Shown here piece after piece: positions 1 through 12,379 of a stretch of 64,000 bases of DNA (the first letter of the stretch is position 1; every line of letters starts with the position of its first letter). A model generated the notes under the pieces. That model saw only the letters and a list, made by a program, of their open reading frames with translations. It did not search any database and was not told the origin of the DNA. A program made the position numbers and the translations under genes. This DNA comes from Termitomyces sp. T153 (Eukaryota > Basidiomycota > Agaricomycetes > Agaricales > Lyophyllaceae). The DNA lies in the NCBI GenBank assembly GCA_018296165.2, contig JACKQL020000019.1:496001-560000 (forward strand), read 5' to 3'.

Positions 1-184
1 AAATTCAGGTCTGGATGCAACAGGTGACACGACATCAACATTTTACTCATCAGGCCTCAGGCCTGGAAGTGAAAAAGGGCAGAATCAGATCAAACCACCA
101 TAAATCAGGTACATCTAGGTGCAAATTCATTGAGAAATTACATGTGTTTCAATTTTCAGCAGAAATTGATGACTCCAGTACATA
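1..184. other. Left edge of the window, no gene identified
   Basis: This stretch continues the CpG-poor sequence to its right and probably belongs to the same repeat-like relic, which runs off the window. I see no supported gene or RNA here. Confidence 0.3.
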
Positions 185-1639
185 TCATATGTACAAGAAG
201 ATTTCATGCGAATCTTCAAGAAAGCCAAAAGCATTATCTTCTTCTAATATGTCTTCATTCTGTGCTGTGTCTTTGTTCAGTTCAGCAAAAACTCTATCAC
301 ATTTTGCTTTCCAATAGGGCGAGCTTTGGACCCAGTCACTCAGTGATTCAGCAGAAGTTGATACAATTATGCTGCTGTCTTGAGGCTGTGCTTCAGTCTG
401 CCAGATGACTGGATTGGATGACTCAAGTCCAGGGCTCTCTATTAGACTAGGAAATGACAGGTCTCTGATGTGAAGAGTTTTTTGTTCTGCTGCTCTCACC
501 TTTGGCAGGGTTGTTTTGATGCTGGACAAATCAGCACTCATTCTTGGGAATTCTCTTGGAAAAGCGAGATTCAACACTGAGTCTGAAGATTCACTCCTGG
601 ACAGACTCTGTGGCATATCTTTCAGCTTAGCCTTTGTTCTTCTCACTTGTCACTTGGTTGGATGCTCATCTGATTGAGTATTCAAGTTATCTGTTACTCC
701 TGCGTCATGCTTGTGCTTACAGTGTTGCTGAAATTTTCCAGTCTGTTGGTTTACATGACTATTGAATGAATTGTGTTCATATAATAATAGTTGGCAATCA
801 TGGCTTAATGACCCCACAATGTATTCAAGGTTGGATACATGCTACACTGATAGGGATGACAGAGATTCTTCACTTGTTGGTAGAAGATCTGATGTTGGGG
901 AGGGATTGAGCATAGCATTTGTCATTAGTTGTGTTTCTAGTACAATTCTTGTCTTTGGCCTCAGTCTTTTCGCTTTCCAGTCTTCTACAAGCTTTCTGGA
1001 CTTCAACTTGGGGATCAGGGGTAGTAGCATCTTAGTGCTGGATCCCCCAGCCACTTCATCCTCACTCATGTTCCAGATGATGTCCCTGCAATTCATCCTT
1101 CTGATAGAATTCTGGAAGTATTTGTGAACTAGATTGAGAGTCACTTGTTGCTAGACTTGTAACATAAGTTGTACTCGGGTAGTATGGACATCTTGTAAGG
1201 TGTGACATTGAAAATGGGGAAAGCACAGTACTCATTGTTGTTGGAGAGTCCATTGCAAATGGCGTGTCCTTGACAAACTACACATCAATAACAGAGTGTT
1301 TCTTGTATATGGCCTGTCTCCTGCCTTTGTTTTTCTTATTTTGACTCTCTGTCAAGTCTGTAACTCTGTAGATCAAGTGTCAAAGTCCTCATCATCTACC
1401 ATATTGCGTTTTTGTTTGAAAAATGGAGAATGTCCAGACAGTGGCTGCTCACCTTGAAGATTTACAATCTCATGATGTATGCTCATAGACAGATGCAGAT
1501 ACTCACTTCCTGGATCCTCTGCAACAGAACTCACACCATGCAGTGGGGGCTCTGCTGTTGAGAGGGGGGTAAAGAGAGGATTTGGTCTTGAATCGGCTGG
1601 AGGCTGTGAATTACTCCATAATGAAGTGGTTTGGTACAA
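185..1639 (-). pseudogene. CpG-poor coding relic, unknown family
   Basis: Minus-strand open segments at 1373-1639, 842-1144 and 185-646 encode Ser/Pro-rich, charged peptides (for example a segment ending in repeated E/D near 200-300). Stop codons separate them and no clear intron borders join them. I recognise no domain. The DNA is strongly depleted in CpG, like the transposon island at 11.3-27.5 kb and unlike the housekeeping genes, so I infer a decayed mobile-element gene rather than a live host gene. An intact multi-exon gene extending past the left edge cannot be excluded. Confidence 0.3.
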
Positions 1640-2612
1640 AGCTTTTGCACTGAGTTACTGCCTTTCAGCTTCACATCGAGGCAAAAAAATCAGCCCTTTT
1701 TTTGTTTATATTTTAATTATTAGAGCCTACAGAGCCCTTATTATAAAAATAAAAAAATATATAAAAGTAGTAGTTCGAAGTAGGATTTCCTTTCCTTTCC
1801 TTAATAAAATGTTTTACTTCAGGAAGTGATTGATTAATAAGGTTTACCTTAGGAGCACTTACTTAATAGTTAATTGCAAATCACAAAAAAAATAGACTTA
1901 GATGAAGAAAATTTGATAAAAAAGTATGCACATAACAGTGGGTAAGCTAATTGATTTACAGAATTTTGCAACAATTCTGATCTCCCTACTTAGTACTTAG
2001 TAGGAGGAATTAACCCTAATTTTGTAAGAACTATTAACTCTTGGCCCTTTGAGGAATATATATACAAAGAAATGCAACTTATACTACTGGTTTGGACTTT
2101 GTCTTTGGGTTGCTTAGAGGGTACTTGTACTCCTATCATTTTCAGATAGTCATATATTTTCTCTTCCATTTGGAACCCTGTTGTTATTAGTAGAAGAAAA
2201 AAATTATGAATTATGAATTATCCCTTTTTAGAAGAGAAAATCCTCTTAGGGATTAATAATCACTCTAAATTCACTAAATATATATATCCCCCCTGAAGTT
2301 TTGAACACATCAGCCTTTTAGGTGTTTATGATAAGTAAGCGTTAAAATCCTAAAGATATCCCTAAAGCAGTAATCTAATTATAACAGAAAAAGTGGTACC
2401 AATCATACCTGCAAATACTGCAAATATGAGGTAAAGGGTACCAATTTCTTTAGCATTAGTAGAATTAAGTCAATTCACTTTCCATTTAAGGATATCTTAT
2501 TTTTAACTATTAAAATACCAATGACATTTATTGATATAAAATCTCAGGATATGACTTTTGGATCCAAACTATATTTATAATTTAATAACTATCTTTAATA
2601 ATCTCTCTTGTC

Positions 2613-2648
2613 CCCTTCCCTCCCTTATTAATATAAGGGAGGGAAGGG
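2613..2648. repeat. Perfect 16-bp inverted repeat (hairpin)
   Basis: The left arm 2613-2628 (CCCTTCCCTCCCTTAT) is the exact reverse complement of 2633-2648, separated by the 4-nt loop TAAT. It is a GC-rich cluster inside an AT-rich block, as seen in mitochondrial GC clusters. Confidence 0.85.
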
Positions 2649-3860
2649 ACCTTCTACGTTGAATAAAAAAACACTTTTATCCTGTGCCCGAATTCATGTC
2701 ATGTTTTGGACTGTTTAGTACAATCCAATTACATTCAGTTTCTTAATGATTTTTAAGGATTAAGGATTACTGATTGATATAATTATCTAATTTTTCAATA
2801 GCCATAAACTTAAGTATTTTATCTAATTGCAAATTTTATTTTTTAATAGATATTTGTATTTAACCTCTTTAGATAATGAATGACCAGGAGGAGAATACCA
2901 AAAAGGAACAGAAGGATTAAGCCTTCCATGAGGAGGCGGCCCTTTTTTTATTAATTCCTCCTTTTTTACTTTTGGCTTTTATTAATCCAAACTACTTTTT
3001 GTTTTTTTCTTATGAATACGGATTAATTTTTTTGTCCTCTTTGTCCTCCTGCTTTTTATAATTATAGCCATTGCCCCTCTATTTATTCTGGCCTCCTTTC
3101 TTTCCTGAATAAGGAGACAAGGCAAAGGTTAAATAGAAGAAAAACCGGAGAAATTGGATCACCTCCTTGGTAGTTAAGATAATTAGATTAAAGAGTCCCT
3201 TGGCCTTTGATTAATCCAAAAAGGGCTAGAAAAAAAAATGGGGTCTCAGTTTCCCATTTGCCTTAGGTATGAACACTCTTTTGGTAGTACCAAATGAAGT
3301 GTGATAATATTAACGTAAATGAAGGTATTGATATTAAACACGTATCTAATTGTATGTTAAATAACTTTAAAAAGTTTAATTTTTTAATTTAACTTTAAAA
3401 ATGACTGTCAAACTTAAAAAATTAATTAAAAAACTCAAATCTAAAAGTAATTTTTTTGTCTTGTCTTTTTGTTATTAACTAATTTTTTTTAAATTTTTAG
3501 TTGTATTCTTAAAAATCCAGTCCAAATAATTAAGTCTTTTGCTGGAAAACAATTCATAATTTATTATTTCATATAAATCTAAAGGTACAATTTTTACTCT
3601 TTTTTTTATATTCATTACAGCTATATTATTATTATTATCACTACCTGTGTTAGCCGGTAAGTTTTAGTTTACTGAGTTAAATCTAAAAATTAATAAGTCT
3701 AATATAGGTCATTTATTGTCTAATAACTTTTTATTCTCCTCTTCTTAGAATCCCTCCCCTTTTGTCTAGACTAGAAGAAGGCCAAGGGGTTCTCTTATAT
3801 ATTTTTCAATAACAAGTTTAAAGTCTAATCTAGTAAAATAGAATAAATTGAATGAATATT

Positions 3861-3884
3861 TTCTGTTCTGTTCTGTTCTGTTCT
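3861..3884. repeat. (TTCTG)n microsatellite
   Basis: Four perfect tandem copies of TTCTG followed by a partial unit, inside the AT-rich block. Confidence 0.9.
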
Positions 3885-3984
3885 TTTTAGACTAAGAACT
3901 AAGACTTCATTCGGATTTTTTTTTTGTCTACAAGTCTACAAAGGAAAAAAAAAATAAATATCTAACACTTAAGTATGTTTATGT

Positions 3985-5128
3985 TTATTTTTGGACCAAT
4001 AAAACTATTGGTTTGGACGATAGTGGCCAGGAGTCCTGTGTAGTGCTGAAATCTTTAGTTTTGTTCTCGTCATACTTGCGTTTGGGCACTCGCGTTGGTA
4101 CGATTGTTTGTGGTAGCCATACCAAATTCCCAACGTAACCGACTGAATCTGGGCAGGTTGAACTATCATTGACGAAAATGAGATCACTGGGAGCATAGAG
4201 TTCTTTGTGAGGTGACATTGAAGACGTGCTTGAAAACGGACTCAATGTGGAAAGACTGCAAGGTTGTGAATCGCCCATGGATTCTTGATGAAGTTCTACG
4301 GGCTCAATAGTATATATCGGCAGGGAATACAGTGGCTCACCCTTGAAGCCTTGTAATTCTTGAGAAGTTTCAACCCTTGTTCTTCACAGATCGTTGATGT
4401 TGGTTCAAACACCGTTTCGAGAAACCAGTTGAAGTGTCCATAATAATATAAAGATCGGTATTTGGTGTCGCGACATCGGCTAGTATATGTACATATTTCC
4501 TATCCGAGAATGAGCTCGAGTGTATATCTGGCATACAACTAGTAAGAAGTCGTGGAATGCGGATCGTCTGTGAGTAGGAATTTGACATCCATTTAGGAAG
4601 CTGCGGAATAACGATTGTCTGTGGCGTATCTCTTGTTCTAGAAGGCTGAATTTCGACCTTCTCTTGGGGTGGTAGTGCCTGATAAATTTCCTGCGAAGAG
4701 TGCAGTGACGAAGCTTTCATTCTGTCTTCTTTTGCGCCACGCTCGTGTCTAGGCCATCTAGGATATCCGGATTGCGATTTCTCGGTCTGGCCGTGCACAT
4801 ATGGAGACAATGGTATCATATTCCCTGAGCTCACAGTATCCCCGGGACCAGCAACCTGCAGTAAAACATCGTTTCTGGGCTTGTTCGCTGGTTTTGTTTT
4901 CCTGAGCACTCTACTGTGCGGCGAACGGAGGGTTTGCCAGCTTTGGCCATGTCCCTCCTGTGAACTCGCAACATTGGAAGTAGCTATGTAGGGCTCGCTA
5001 TAGTTAGGTGTTGAGAGTATATCTTGAGTTGGAGTACTTTGTCGCTTTGAATCGGTTACTACTGTTTCTGCATTCGGCTTTGTATGACCGTTTTTGGTCT
5101 TGGCATTTTGTAAACATACTGCCGAACC
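3985..5128 (-). CDS. Hypothetical disordered protein (probable two or more exons)
   Basis: A minus-strand frame is open from 5128 down to 4370. A second open frame, 4350-3985, can be joined to it by a plausible 38-nt intron starting at a GTGTTT donor near 4412. The product is rich in S, T, P, Q and K and has no membrane segment or domain I recognise. Features include the peptide KPANKPRND and a C-terminal segment with two Trp (VWLP, DSWPL) and a basic patch KRKYDENK. No in-frame ATG is present in the upstream part, so the true start must lie in an unseen exon or the gene is broken. CpG content is normal, unlike the relic to the left. Function unknown. Confidence 0.35.
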
Positions 5129-5822
5129 TTAAGACCTATACTAGCAGCTATAGCGGAGTACTTGTGCAGTGAGTTCCTAGCTCTTAGATTGGAAGATTTG
5201 GTGAACAGTTCGAGGTTTTAAAGTATCATGGCGGATGACGATGGAAAGTTTGCCAAGTTTGACTCGTGGTGTGGTTGTCTTGTAGTAGTGTCGAGAAGAA
5301 AAACAATTGACGATTCACAAGAGCCTCCTAGACCTGATACAAAATTGTTGAAGACAAGTCAAAGTGACGGACACAAGTGTCCCAGTCCTCTGTTTACTCG
5401 AAGTTTGGCGAAGCACAATGGGTCTTGTTTTGACCACAATTATGCCGTATACTGTCAGTGACCCAGATATGAAACGTGACCTAGATATGAAAAGGCGCAG
5501 GTAAAAGCTTCCAACTTATCGCAATTCTCCTCCAGTTCTATCGTAGATTATTTTCAGCAATGCTATACTTATCATACATAGATCCTCCAACCTCAGATTC
5601 CACGTACGTGAAGCCAAAAAACGTAGTAAGAATCAACCTTGCGAGGATGGTCAGATTTTGCTATTCCATCTACTTTTGTCAGACGTATATCAGTAGTGTC
5701 ATTCACCCTCAATTTACGGTTCCTATTTTTTCCCGAAGTTGTCCGAGATAAGATATGAAACATTATATATATAATAAAACCACCTAAGTATCCTTGTCTA
5801 CATGCGTTAGCACAAATACACG
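5129..5822. other. Intergenic
   Basis: Contains a 77-codon plus-strand frame at 5228-5461 (starts MADDDGKFAKF) and a 63-codon frame at 5560. Neither has a recognisable domain or neighbour support, so I leave them uncalled. This is likely the 3' flank of the OPT gene. Confidence 0.4.
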
Positions 5823-8800
5823 TCAGGTGAGTCGTTTACAATAATCAGGATTTCCTTTGGGATTCTAGAAGGAACGGTCAGATTTATGGTTAGGCTCAAG
5901 TCATTGAAAGCTTCACCAAAGCCCAAGTCGGCATGTTAATAACCTTGCCACTACCGCCTCCAACGGCGAAGGTAAATACAAAGACCATGACCTGAGTTCC
6001 ACCATCAAGAGCGGCAGAAAGGAGGAAGTTGTACTTCCTGAACCAGCGTGGGCGATAGCGACGCAAATAGTATTGCGAGAAGACAGCTAGACAAAATGTC
6101 GTGAACACGGAACTATTGATACCCACACTGAGATAACCAAGTGTCCCTGAATTGAGAACGTTAGCCTGGATGTTCAGGAATTGAACTGTGTAAATACGAA
6201 CAGCAGAGCACTGGAGTAACGACCTTATTGGCTCCGAGTCTCGGGAAGAACCGATGAAGCAGCCAAAATGGTATCGGGACAGCAAGGCCAATGAGAATAG
6301 AGAATGGAACAATCTTAGAATAGTTCTTCAGCAGAAGGGGCTTATAGCACCATATCAACGTACCACATAGCGACGACCTGGTGCGTAGAGGACGCTCCCA
6401 AGAGCACCCCAAGATATCGCATCACTATTGAAAGACTAGATAGAGCCAGGTCAACACCAAGGTCAGAAGCACGCCGGCACATGATCACATACCTGCACCT
6501 GCTGACCAGACCACTACAGAAACGGACTCTCAGAAATCAGCCGACACGATCATAAAACAAACGTACCACGTTGCTACCTTGCACATCCAGGAGGATCTCG
6601 CGATGGGTGTTAATGATGACCTTCATTATAACGTAGTTCAAAAGCCCGCCCTGAAAAAATAATAAGGCTGATGACTAAAGTAATTCGACATCAGTCTGTA
6701 ACGTACAATAACGGCGCCCAAAGCCTGAACAGTAAAGGTGACGCGGGGAGGAAGTTTGGTATATTGTCCCTTGTTGACGCAATATTAGGCAACCAAGGAC
6801 TCGGAAAAGACATTGGTGACGAAGGACTGACCATTTTAAGATCGCGAATCAATCCGCGGGCTTGGTCAAGAGTGTTAAATCCATAAAGCGTGAAGTACAT
6901 GTTTGCTTGTGGATTCCCAGGAATCATTGCAGCGCCGAGCATCTATGGACACGTCGCAGAAATGATACATACCCGAATCAAAATTCGCCTTACCTGAACC
7001 AAGCTCTGAATGTTGGGCGAGAAACCTAGGACAGTCAAAGTCAAACTCCGTTGACTCGTCCAAGGAAGAACTCAATCAGAGCAGGCGTACCAGTAATGGC
7101 ATACACAGTGATGACGAAGGGCAGGAAGATGGTTGCAATAATGAGGCCTACAATCAAACCCCACCATGGCAAACCAGAATGGCCAGTATACAGAGTGGCC
7201 ATAGCCATTGCGAAGCTACCAACGAAAGTGAGGATGTACCACCACATTGGGACTTCTGCGTAAACCTGGATGATCCCCGTGAGAATCATAGACATATGCT
7301 ATATGGCGCAGACAGACCTTCATTTTAGCTAGATGGGGGTCGTAATTGTCACCAGCCTATGTGATATAGTGTGAGTCAGTAAAAAAGCTGTGCAACTACA
7401 CCTACACGGTATTTATTGACGACCTCGATGATATTTTTACCATACCAGATAGCGACATGCATGATCGTGGCGCCGATAGCAAGATTTGATCCAATTCTAG
7501 TAAGGACTTGAGAGCTGGCGAACCAAGGAAGACCCTTACATAAAGATACAGTTTGATGTACTACAATCGGGACAGCGAATATGCCTACCACTTCAGCAAG
7601 CTTTACAGGATCAAGCCTGAATTTCTCGTCGAGTATAGCGAGTTGGTTATAGCGGGTACCATTCTCGTTGAACAAAGCTTGAGACAAGAAGGGAAAGTTC
7701 TGTCCATTCCAAGTATTTCGAGCGTAGCAAGCACAAAAGGCAATTCTGACGGATGAGTTACTGGAGAATCCAAGTGATTCATACGAACGGGAAGCTTACA
7801 TGCAGATGGCTGTACCACTATACAGGGAAAGCTGGGTAGACAAGGGCGTAAAGAGGGCTCCGAGGGAACCGCCACCAGATCCGACATAATTCCAGTCGAG
7901 ACATAATGAAAACACGCCAAGTCCTTCGTTTCCCGCGGCTCCGCCTAAAAAGAAGCATGATGTGTCTCGCTCGAAACCGTAAAAGGAAGTGCTTATGCCC
8001 ACCGAAGATGCGAGTGAACCAAGCACTATCTTGATTAGCAAGGCAGAAGATGCTGATACCGGTAAGTGTACTAACGAAAAATAAGTCGCTTAGCACACGG
8101 ACACGCTGTGATAATGAAAACTCACGGAGCGATGTACTCGGGGAACCACTCCCAAACGAAGATACCAATAAAAACAAGCCAGAAAAATTTGACGCGCTTC
8201 TTCTGGAGCATGATCTTCTTGCCTCGGTGCAAGGCATCAAACAGCTGAACGGTGGGAAGAAGATTAGGGAACACGATGTACGTCGGGTACACGAGGAATG
8301 AACGCATAATGCCTCCAAGGCCATAACCCATTAATTGAGAACCTAGGCATGAACGTGAAGCAACGTCGGGCTCCGGAGCTCGGTTACGTACCGATGAGGG
8401 TGAATATGCCGACACCAACGTTAGGCTTGAGATGTCGTATTCGATCAAGTGCTACTAGGCAAATAACGCTCTACTTACATGGATACCGTAATACAGGTCA
8501 TCAGCAGCAAAAATACTAATCGCAAGAGCCGATTCGGCGGCGGTGGAAGCAAAGATAGTGATAGCGACATGCTCCTTCAAGTCTATATAGATGGTTAATT
8601 TGATTGTTCGTTATATTTAGAGACTTACTAAATGGGCCGGGATTGAAGAATCGCCAAAATCGATTGTCCTTAGTCTTCAATTCGGGTCGAACGTTACCAG
8701 GACCTGGAATTATTTCTTCAAGAACTCTTCCGAGAATGTAGGCGATGATCTGAATGAAGAGCTGGCTAACGTATACGGTCTGTGGTCTGAAGTACTGATA

Positions 8801-9212
8801 TCTCGCGATGATTAGTACAAGAGACCGAGACGGAAACGGCATGGGCTTACGAATATCTGGCCCAAAACTGATCCAAAGCAAGCCAGGCCTAGACCTAGAA
8901 ACCACATGCGGAACGTAAACGCAGGAAGAGTAGGTTCATCCTCAAGGGAAATGAGGCGTGTGGCGACGTCAATATCAGTCTCTAATGTAGACGTCAGATT
9001 CAGTAGCAGATGCTTCCAATTCGGGAAAACATACCAATAGGGCGCTCCTTGCCGTCTTCCCCCAGGTCAATAACACGTAGATCATCGTAGACATCTCCTT
9101 TGATAGACTCAGCGATCTCAACAGAATCGCGTTTCTCGTCGTTATACGATTCCTTCTGCTTAGGGTCGCCCTGGGCAGAGAGAGTGGGAAGCGCCTCGGC
9201 TGCTGTCGCCAT
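5823..9212 (-). CDS. OPT family oligopeptide transporter
   Basis: This is an oligopeptide transporter of the OPT superfamily, a proton-coupled importer of small peptides, normally in the plasma membrane. Exons read in order from the ATG at 9212: a hydrophilic N-terminus (MATAAEALPTLS), the family signature FTFRMWFLGLGLACFGSVLG, then YVSQLFIQIIAYILGRVLEE, the NPG motif in FWRFFNPGPF, GYGLGGIMRSFLVYPTYIVF, EVPMWWYI, NYVIMKVIINTHREILLDVQ, and a C-terminal block (TLGYLSVGINSS, QYYLRRYRPRWFRKYNFLLS, ALDGGTQVMVFVFTF). The last intron (5865-5916) restores the usual ending, WAL joined to NPKGNPDYCKRLT. Many short introns interrupt it. More than ten hydrophobic segments are visible. I saw no frameshift, though I did not verify every exon border. 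The substrate cannot be told from sequence. Confidence 0.93.
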
Positions 9213-11338
9213 GAAGAAACGGGAGTCGACTGGAGAGGGTTGACAAGAATTCAACCCGATGTTAGCTCGCCCTTTATGGCATACCGAGCCAGAAATCAAA
9301 GATACAGGCACATGGTCCGTTTACCCACTATGTATCATGGATATCATGATGGACTGCTTATCGGCTTCTGAGCGAAAAAGCATTCGTTATTGTAGGTCCA
9401 TTCAGTTTTGGCATCTGCCATAATGAGATTCCCGAACCCGATGCTTCTGTCAGTCAGATTAGGCCCACAAGCCGTTTTTGCCAAGTTTTCATGCAGGCAA
9501 GTGCTACAGGTACGATCCACAAGTATGTTGAATGCCGTTCATGGCGTTGAAAGAAGTCTAGGAAACCTAAGTATGTAGCACCAGTTAGCTTGACGCTCGT
9601 AGTATTGCAGAACGTGAGAATTTCAAAGGTCCTGTTTGGCTATGTCACGAAGCTGGGGAGATAGGGTGATAGGTCAGTATGTACTTGAAGCAGGCCACTT
9701 GTCAAACATCGTTCCGACCTTTTCAGACCATTGGCCGGCCCGCCGCGCTCAGCAGCCATTCAGACTCGCTCTGCCGTCAGACCGGCCCGACCCGGTTACC
9801 TTACCCTTACTTATCTTGATGATACACGGCGCCTTGATTAGGCCTATAGGGATTCACGATGGAGGTTGATTATGAACTTCACTTGCCATGTTTCCCAGTT
9901 GATTATTCCCCACTGTAAGGTACTACTAATTTCCTCTGCATCTCAAGATCGAAAATCGTTGATATATAGGAGTTCCGCCCTAAATCGCTATGATACGGTT
10001 CTACTTGTTTGCCATGCGTATCTACCCCTATATTATCCGGCATGTTTTCTCTGCCCATGCGGTGCTCATTTTGGGCACTTGACAATGGGTGCTGGACTGT
10101 TCTGAATGAGTTGCTTGCTTTGTCTGCACTGGCATATGTTGTTCCAACTTGATATGTTGCTTTGACTGCAGCACCACATATGGCAGGGCAAATGGATGTG
10201 CTCGGATTCCCGCAGACCATAAGCCATATACTTCACTTTACGACTTGATCAAGTCGTCATACTTGATTATTGGTTGCAAGCTCCGCCGCATGTGATAACG
10301 TGTATCTTCAGATTCGCAACGGTATCTTATCTATGGTGCAATTATGAGGATCCCCTTTTTGCTCGTTTTGCCAAGATGGCAGCATGTGTTCATGTGCTGC
10401 CTTTTTCAATCAACGCTGCTCTTGGACGAAGTGAGGTCCGACTGCACTACTCTCCCTCACAGGTGACCTAAGTTTATTTAGAAGAAGCTGAGATTCATGT
10501 TACTACAAACTCTTTTGGTAGAATGTTAATGGCACATCATGATCGTACTAGTTCCCGGTGGTGTAGAACTTTGATGATTAATTTTCTATTTCTAGAGTTA
10601 GGGTATCCAGCGCGCTTCAAGGACTCTAATGTCATTGGAAACCCCCCTTTCTACGAGAAACCCCTGGTGAATTTCTTTCTTCGCTGACTATCTGGAAACC
10701 CTGCTGAACTACAAACAAATAGACTGTGCCGATGATGCCATTGTAAGTGCCGTCGAACATCCAGTCTGATAACTACCATTCACGCTGAAAAACAGTACCT
10801 ATCCGAAGCGAAGACTCTGACAGCATCCTAATCATACGTCAAGATCGATGTGTGCATTCCACACTTGCAAGGTCAGTAGCACTGAGCCCAAGTCATAAAT
10901 TATAACTTTATTCATTGAGTATGCTGGTAACAGTAGCATAGAGATTAAGACATACAAATGCACCTCTGAGATCATTGTGAGTTCATAAGACAGAAGTTCA
11001 GAAAAGTGTTGAGCCCAATGATGTCTGGTGTTGGTTCGGCGGCAATGGTGGAGCAGTGATTCAATAGCAATGTTTGGAAACGGCATTGGGGGGTTTCTCG
11101 CTCACATCAATTCCCATGAAATGTGGAGGGTTTCCAGAGAACTCTGGGTTTTTCATCTGGGAACAAACTCTGTGCCTGTCATGATCCTTATATGGCACAT
11201 GAATCCTATTTTCCTGTCTCAACGGATCACTCTAAGCATCAATATCGATGCCACCTCCTATGGGTTGCATTATGGGTGATATATGGCACTGTACATGCTG
11301 GATAAAGAATCAGAGAAAAAAAAAATCTAAGAGTCACA
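9213..11338. other. Intergenic region between the OPT gene and the transposon island
   Basis: No recognisable gene or RNA. CpG content is normal up to about 11,250 and falls beyond. Short frames (for example 9636-9869, 10,274-10,471) have no family resemblance. Near 10,636-10,670 and 11,080-11,150 there are GGAAACCCC/GGGGTTTC-type motifs in opposite orientation, possibly eroded repeat ends. Confidence 0.4.
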
Positions 11339-11445
11339 CCATCTGTTCATGGCACACAACTGTAAAGGTCATGGCAATACAATGGTGATGGCAGCTATCA
11401 ACCAAACCATACAAGCTTTGATCACAACTTTGTACGTGTTTATGA

Positions 11446-12170
11446 TTGTACACATTCATATCTGGTTGGCTTCCAATTGCTGTGCATGAACTTGAAACAT
11501 TGGCCATCCTGGAAGCCCTGCTTAGATGGGAGGATAAGTTTCTCGGATACAAGATCCATGTTATCATGGATTATAAGGCCCTTGAGTTTTTCAAAACTCA
11601 ACAGAATTTAATCTCCCATCAACAATGATGGATGCATTATATTTTGAGCTTCAACTTTGACATTGCCTATGTTAAGGGAGAGCTCAACAAAGTGGCAGAC
11701 TGTTTAACCTGCTACTTTGAGAGCACCTCTTCCAAGGATATGCACCACATCTATGACTATGTACATGTGGATGCATGAATCAACTCAGAGGGGGATAATC
11801 TGCCCCCTATGCACTTACAGAAAATGCAAGTGCAGCTAGATCAGATCTGTGCACTCCACAATGCTCCTGTATGTTGGAGCTTGCAGATATGAGATCATCA
11901 CAAACTTTGTGATGAGGAAGTGCAAATTCTTGCCTGCAGTTATGGCAGCAATGGTGGGTCAACTCAGATGCCAGAGTTTGGAGATGATTCTGGGGAAACT
12001 GGGGATATGACCTTGGGAGCAGACATCTAAGAGATGGCAAACCAGCTCCAGCCAGTAGACTGTAATGACAAAGTATTCAGCAAGGACAAGCTCTTCACTG
12101 AGATATTAATGCACCTGAAGGACCATAAGTCCTTCAACATTAACAACAAACTTGTTTGGACCACTAATGT
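11446..12170 (+). mobile_element. Ty3/gypsy element A, left part (RNase H to pre-integrase)
   Basis: The plus strand reads AVHELETLAILEALLRWEDK, then MDYKALEFFKTQ and IAYVKGELNKVADCLT, the standard RNase H end of a fungal Ty3/gypsy polyprotein (tether before integrase). The linker that follows ends in HKSFNINNKLVWTTN. In-frame stops at about 11,626 and other places show it is dead. The element continues at 24,502, where the frame resumes directly, so a LINE split it. Sequence left of 11,446 does not show the earlier reverse transcriptase, so it is 5' truncated or rearranged. Confidence 0.85.
12160..12170. repeat. Target-site duplication of the LINE, left copy
   Basis: ACCACTAATGT occurs here and again at 24,502-24,512. 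Removing everything between plus one copy rejoins gypsy element A in frame (KLVWTTN joined to VVGHKVLCIPHN). Confidence 0.85.
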
Positions 12171-12379
12171 TTTTGATTTGATTTGATTATGTCCTATACC
12201 CATTGGCACCTTGCCCTATGCTGGGTTTTACAATGTATGGATGTCTACTTATTTTCCCTAGCATATTTGTATCCTGCACTGGGCTATGTACCATATTACA
12301 CCTCTATGAGGCAGTATAAGTTATATTAATGTGATTAGTATGTGGACCTTGTTTCCTTTGTGTTCAGGGTGTCTGTCCC

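Larger units (their letters stand above)
1690..3975. other. AT-rich block with GC-rich hairpins, possible organelle-derived insert
   Basis: Base composition drops abruptly to very AT-rich here, with long A and T runs and almost no open reading frames, and recovers at about 3975 where a normal coding region begins. Short GC clusters punctuate it, including a perfect hairpin at 2613-2648 and near-palindromes around 3200 and 3765. AT-rich DNA with G/C-cluster hairpins is typical of fungal mitochondrial intergenic DNA, so a nuclear copy of mitochondrial DNA is one reading. An AT-rich satellite or a decayed transposon are others. No tRNA, rRNA or mitochondrial protein was recognised. Confidence 0.5.
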
